In this document: positions 61,401 through 64,000 of the stretch, piece by piece
Layout of the letters: each line of letters opens with the position of its first letter
Numbering within the stretch: position 1 is the first letter of the stretch
Source: Taeniopygia guttata
Lineage: Eukaryota; Chordata; Aves; Passeriformes; Estrildidae
Assembly: GCF_048771995.1 (NCBI RefSeq)
Contig: NC_133032.1
Location: forward strand, 32,896,001-32,960,000
Reading direction: 5' to 3'
DNA length: 64,000 nucleotides
Position numbers and translations under genes: made by a program
Notes under the pieces: generated by a model
The model's database searches: none
What the model was told of the DNA's origin: nothing
Seen by the model: the letters and a program-made list of their open reading frames with translations, nothing else

Positions 61401-63149
61401 GGGAGGGAGGGCCACTGAAGGGAATGACAGGTCCAGCTCCAGTACTGGGGGTGTCTCAGTCTTCTGTGTCTCAGAAGAGATTATTTTAAAGGCTAGTTAG
61501 CTAAAGCCAGAACAGTACTTTAGAAACACCCAGCAGTGATTTTCGGAAGGTAAAACTGCTTGAATTTTGGAATGAACCTGACAAACTAGTGCAGATCTTT
61601 AATCTCTCTTGTTTTTCTTTTCTTACAGCAAGCAAGGATTTGGCACAGACATCCTATTTCATGGCTACCAACAGGTTGTTATCCTGAACCTCTTTGTTGC
61701 ACTGTTGTAGCACACTATAGCTTCCTTTACTGCAGGGCCCCCTGATGTGTCTTACCCTTGTTGCAGTGGGGGACTGGGCCACCTCCAGTGGTGGTACCTC
61801 CCTGCCTGCAGTGCGGTGTATTGGACAAGGGCCTGATGGCACAAAGGGCTTAAATGCACAATGAGAAGTGTAGTGGTGCTTTCTGATGACTTTTTCTCGA
61901 TTGTGAGTGCATAAGTCTAAAATTGGTAGCCTGAATAGCAGCTAAAGATTACAAAGAGATAAACTTAACCTAGAAATCCGAGCATCTTGGTAAGTACAAA
62001 ACTATTTTTAGTTTACACTTGTAGTTAATGGCAGTTTTCTCTTAACTTTAAGTATATTGATTCAGTCTTATAAAATTCTAGTGGGTCTAAGATATTTTCA
62101 GCTAGCTGACTTTTCTTTTCAGATAGAGTAGTACTAGCCCAATGTTATTTCTTTTAGAAACAGCTCTTTAATCTTAGTATATAGTTTTAAAACTTAAGTA
62201 CTTAGATAAATATAAAGTTCTGGGATTCCAAGTGGGTGTTTTATAGACATAGCCTGTCACAAAAAATTAGAGAGCAGGTTTTAGTCTTGATTACTTCAAT
62301 TTACCTCTTGCAGAACTACTTTAGCCTTTATTTAAGAGGATTACATTATGTGTAGATACAGTTTTTAAACAGTATCTGCTGGTTACTAGAACTGTTCAAA
62401 ATTAATAAATAAACAAATCCTGGTGGTTCCTTGATGGGCAATATTCTGTACCTAAGCAGCTGTTAAGATAAGTTATGCTAAAGCAGTGAAAGTGAGCCAA
62501 TGTGTTTGTGGTGCTGGAAGCTAAAGACAACATCAAAAATGTCACAAATCCAGGCTTGCTGAAAGCAAAGCCCACAAATAACTCACCTGGCTGCTATGAA
62601 ACTGCTGGGGACCTTCTGATTGTCTCAGTCAGAGACTGCACAATTAGCTCTATGCATTATACTGCAGAATTTTAATTCACCATATTATACTGCCCTTTTT
62701 AGTACTTAAGTACAGTAGAATAAGTGGTAAATTTGTTTACTGTTTTTGCTATCAAAAGCTGTCAGGCTTTTGATAGCAAAAACAAATTAACTTTCTGCCA
62801 GATAAATGCCCTGCCCTTTGTTTTCTTAGGGCAGTAAGATATCTTATGAGCTTATTCAACAAAATGTTTAACTGCTGTTGACTGACAAGGTATCTCATTC
62901 TATATGTTAATGGTTGATTTGTTTGGGTTTTCTGTTTTACATGTTTGATTTCCTTTGGTTCCTCATTACGAAATGTGTGCAACAGCCTTCACCTTACCAC
63001 ATTCTGTCTTCAGTACAAGCCCACAGTGATAGCTTGTGTGTGCATTCACTTGGCCTGCAAGTGGTCCAACTGGGAGATTCCAGTATCAACTGATGGAAAG
63101 CACTGGTGGGAATATGTAGATCCCTCGGTTACTCTAGAACTACTAGATG
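46229..63149 (+). CDS. CCNT2: CCNT2, cyclin T2 (5' part: seven exons, both cyclin boxes)
   Basis: Cyclin T2 pairs with CDK9 in P-TEFb, the nuclear kinase that phosphorylates the RNA polymerase II tail and pause factors to allow elongation. Exons are 46229-46476, 47164-47245, 53641-53769, 54257-54317, 55372-55434, 61629-61674 and 62986-63149. All introns are GT-AG with matching phases, and give 264 codons plus one base from the ATG at 46229. The conserved part starts at residue 39 with [17 protein letters not shown]. The cyclin-box core [20 protein letters not shown] (Lys122 and Glu125) and the second repeat, with [20 protein letters not shown], are intact. The His-rich and C-terminal regions would be encoded to the right of the window. 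Paralogue CCNT1 is excluded by the T2-type [20 protein letters not shown] and by neighbour ACMSD. The exact start codon is uncertain. Confidence 0.94.
46477..47163 (+). other. CCNT2: CCNT2 intron 1
   Basis: GT-AG intron of 687 bases. It begins in the CpG island and ends in AT-rich sequence. A 21-bp tandem duplication lies at 46985-47026. Confidence 0.9.
46985..47026. repeat. 21-bp tandem duplication
   Basis: Two adjacent 21-base units, starting GTGCTGATATCAGTTAA and GTGCTAATATCAGTTAA, in CCNT2 intron 1. A small local duplication with few differences. Confidence 0.9.
47164..47245 (+). CDS. CCNT2: CCNT2 exon 2 (residues 83-110)
   Basis: Encodes [20 protein letters not shown] then FTKFNRN, the second helix region of the first cyclin box. 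The acceptor is TCTTCCAG and the donor GTAAGT. Confidence 0.95.
47246..53640 (+). other. CCNT2: CCNT2 intron 2
   Basis: GT-AG intron of 6395 bases. I see no CR1 copy, snoRNA or other recognisable element. Short ORFs on both strands have no signature. Confidence 0.85.
53641..53769 (+). CDS. CCNT2: CCNT2 exon 3 (residues 111-153)
   Basis: Encodes [20 protein letters not shown] followed by [18 protein letters not shown]. This is the CDK9-contacting heart of the cyclin box with the canonical Lys and Glu (KVEE). It is 43 whole codons, with acceptor TTCTTCAG and donor GTAGGT. Confidence 0.95.
53770..54256 (+). other. CCNT2: CCNT2 intron 3
   Basis: Short GT-AG intron of 487 bases with no recognised element. 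Confidence 0.9.
54257..54317 (+). CDS. CCNT2: CCNT2 exon 4 (residues 154-174)
   Basis: Encodes [20 protein letters not shown] plus the first base of Gly174. The human segment differs by one residue (QQT). The acceptor is TTTCAG and the donor GTATGT. Confidence 0.95.
54318..55371 (+). other. CCNT2: CCNT2 intron 4
   Basis: GT-AG intron of 1054 bases with no recognised element. Confidence 0.9.
55372..55434 (+). CDS. CCNT2: CCNT2 exon 5 (residues 174-195)
   Basis: Encodes [20 protein letters not shown] and R, identical in pattern to the human segment. The donor GTCAGT is slightly unusual at its third base. Confidence 0.95.
55435..61628 (+). other. CCNT2: CCNT2 intron 5
   Basis: GT-AG intron of 6194 bases. 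The stretch at about 58140-59650 differs in texture from its surroundings, with higher GC and clustered overlapping ORFs, and is described as a finding. A GC-rich patch at about 61160-61460 is also present. T-rich tracts occur near 55618-55660 and 60350-60372. Confidence 0.85.
61629..61674 (+). CDS. CCNT2: CCNT2 exon 6 (residues 195-210)
   Basis: A 46-base micro-exon encoding [15 protein letters not shown] and the first two bases of Ser210. The acceptor is TCTTACAG and the donor GTTGTT, a weak donor. Skipping it would shift the frame. Confidence 0.94.
61675..62985 (+). other. CCNT2: CCNT2 intron 6
   Basis: GT-AG intron of 1311 bases. A perfect hairpin lies at 62741-62784, about 200 bases before exon 7. 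Confidence 0.9.
62741..62784. repeat. Perfect 19-bp inverted repeat with 6-base loop
   Basis: The left arm at 62741-62759 and the right arm at 62766-62784 are exact reverse complements, separated by TGTCAG. In the CCNT2 pre-mRNA they would form a stable 19-pair stem inside intron 6. No transposon identity is recognised. Confidence 0.95.
62986..63149 (+). CDS. CCNT2: CCNT2 exon 7 (residues 210-265, second cyclin repeat)
   Basis: Encodes [20 protein letters not shown], then [20 protein letters not shown] and [15 protein letters not shown]. This is nearly invariant in vertebrate T-type cyclins. The acceptor is GCAACAG. It ends after the first base of the next codon before GTAAGT. Confidence 0.96.
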
Positions 63150-64000
63150 GTAAGTCATGCTCCTTTCTCATTTTGAAATTCAAGGGTTTATTCATGTAAG
63201 GATGGAGCATAGTATGTAGTGAGAGCATTCAGCTGAAATTAAGTCTCACTGACTTTATGTGCTGTATCTTCAGTGAAAGAAAGGGATAAAAGTGGAGAGA
63301 ACTTCAGAAGACAAACTTGGTTTGGCTGCTGGTTGGGGTGTCCACAAACCTTTTGGAGGTAGAGGATAGAATCCTGCTTTTAAATGCTTTTCAGAACCAA
63401 GACAGAGATGGAAATGTGTCAGTGCAAATTCATGGAGTCCTGATGGTTTCAGGTACCTCAGTGTTGTTTCAGTGACTGTTCACAAGGCTGTACATAAAAT
63501 TGCCGTGTTTATGAAGGCAGTTCTGTGTTAACAGTTTGGTGTGGCTTGTGAGATCTCAGACTCTGGTAAGAAGAAAGCACATGCCTAGAACACCCTGCAG
63601 CTAGAAGTTTACTGTCTTTTAAGATGGTGTTTACTACAGTGGAGTCTGAATTTAAGGGCCAGATGTGCTGCTGTAGAGGAGGTGGGAGCTCCTGGGGCTT
63701 TCAGATCTGTGTGTTGGACTTTGTTGGTCCTGGAGTGAAACATTTGTTGCCTGGAGCTCTCCAGACTTCAGATGGCCCAGCATTGACTCTGTTCCTGCTG
63801 CTTTCCTCTGGTGAGCTGTTCTTTCTTAAGACACTTTGGGGAGGGAGGGTTTGAAAGTGAGAAGTTGAGTAGATGTCATGTGAAGCACAGAACCAGAGTG
63901 AGCTTCAAAGTGCAGGTTCAAACATCTCTGTCTTACTGGGCTTCTTTAAGCTGTAGCTGCAGTTCCAAACAGCACCTTGCTGCCATCCCACCTGGTTGTA
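63150..64000 (+). other. CCNT2: CCNT2 intron 7 (partial)
   Basis: Begins at the GTAAGT donor and runs off the right edge. I looked for the following exon, expected to encode ELTHEFLQILEKTPNR-like sequence, and did not find it. No recognised element is present. Confidence 0.85.

Noticed and set aside
1-64000. CRISPR arrays, operons, prophage or bacterial defence systems
   Set aside because: The window is vertebrate nuclear DNA with spliced genes. No spaced direct-repeat array or bacterial gene was seen.
1-64000. tRNA, rRNA or snoRNA genes
   Set aside because: I looked for tRNA box B-like words and snoRNA box pairs in introns and found nothing I could fold convincingly by eye.

Overview
The window is nuclear DNA of a bird. 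Three vertebrate genes can be read exon by exon, in the order known from vertebrate synteny: TMEM163 (minus strand), ACMSD (plus) and CCNT2 (plus). Avian-type CR1 LINE fragments are scattered between and inside them. Moderately long introns, sparse repeats and CpG-rich first exons fit an avian genome. A songbird is my guess, resting only on the look of one LTR-like segment.

Layout. 1-4230 is the start of TMEM163 intron 1. 4231-4384 is TMEM163 coding exon 1, inside a CpG island at about 3560-4880. 4900-21691 is intergenic, with microsatellites, decayed CR1 pieces and a striking near-perfect hairpin at 5933-5998. ACMSD runs from 21692 to 43206 in ten coding exons whose splice phases all fit. 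Joined, they give 336 codons plus a stop, the same length as the human protein. About 2.4 kb of AT-rich spacer follows, holding three candidate poly(A) signals. A second CpG island at about 45900-46710 carries the CCNT2 promoter and first exon. Seven CCNT2 exons (46229-63149) encode both cyclin-box repeats. The rest of CCNT2 lies beyond the window.

Function. TMEM163 is a zinc-handling membrane protein of synaptic vesicles and endolysosomes. ACMSD is the zinc-dependent decarboxylase that diverts tryptophan catabolism away from quinolinate and NAD. Cyclin T2 is a regulatory subunit of P-TEFb, the CDK9 kinase that releases paused RNA polymerase II. They are neighbours by old synteny, and nothing here suggests a shared pathway.

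I found no undescribed multi-gene system. The items most worth a second look are the 30-bp inverted repeat at 5933-5998, the perfect 19-bp hairpin in CCNT2 intron 6, the choice among three in-frame CCNT2 start codons next to a TCTCGCGAGA promoter palindrome, an LTR-like insertion in ACMSD intron 1, and an unexplained segment in CCNT2 intron 5. Splice sites and exon assignments were read by eye against remembered protein families. No search was run.
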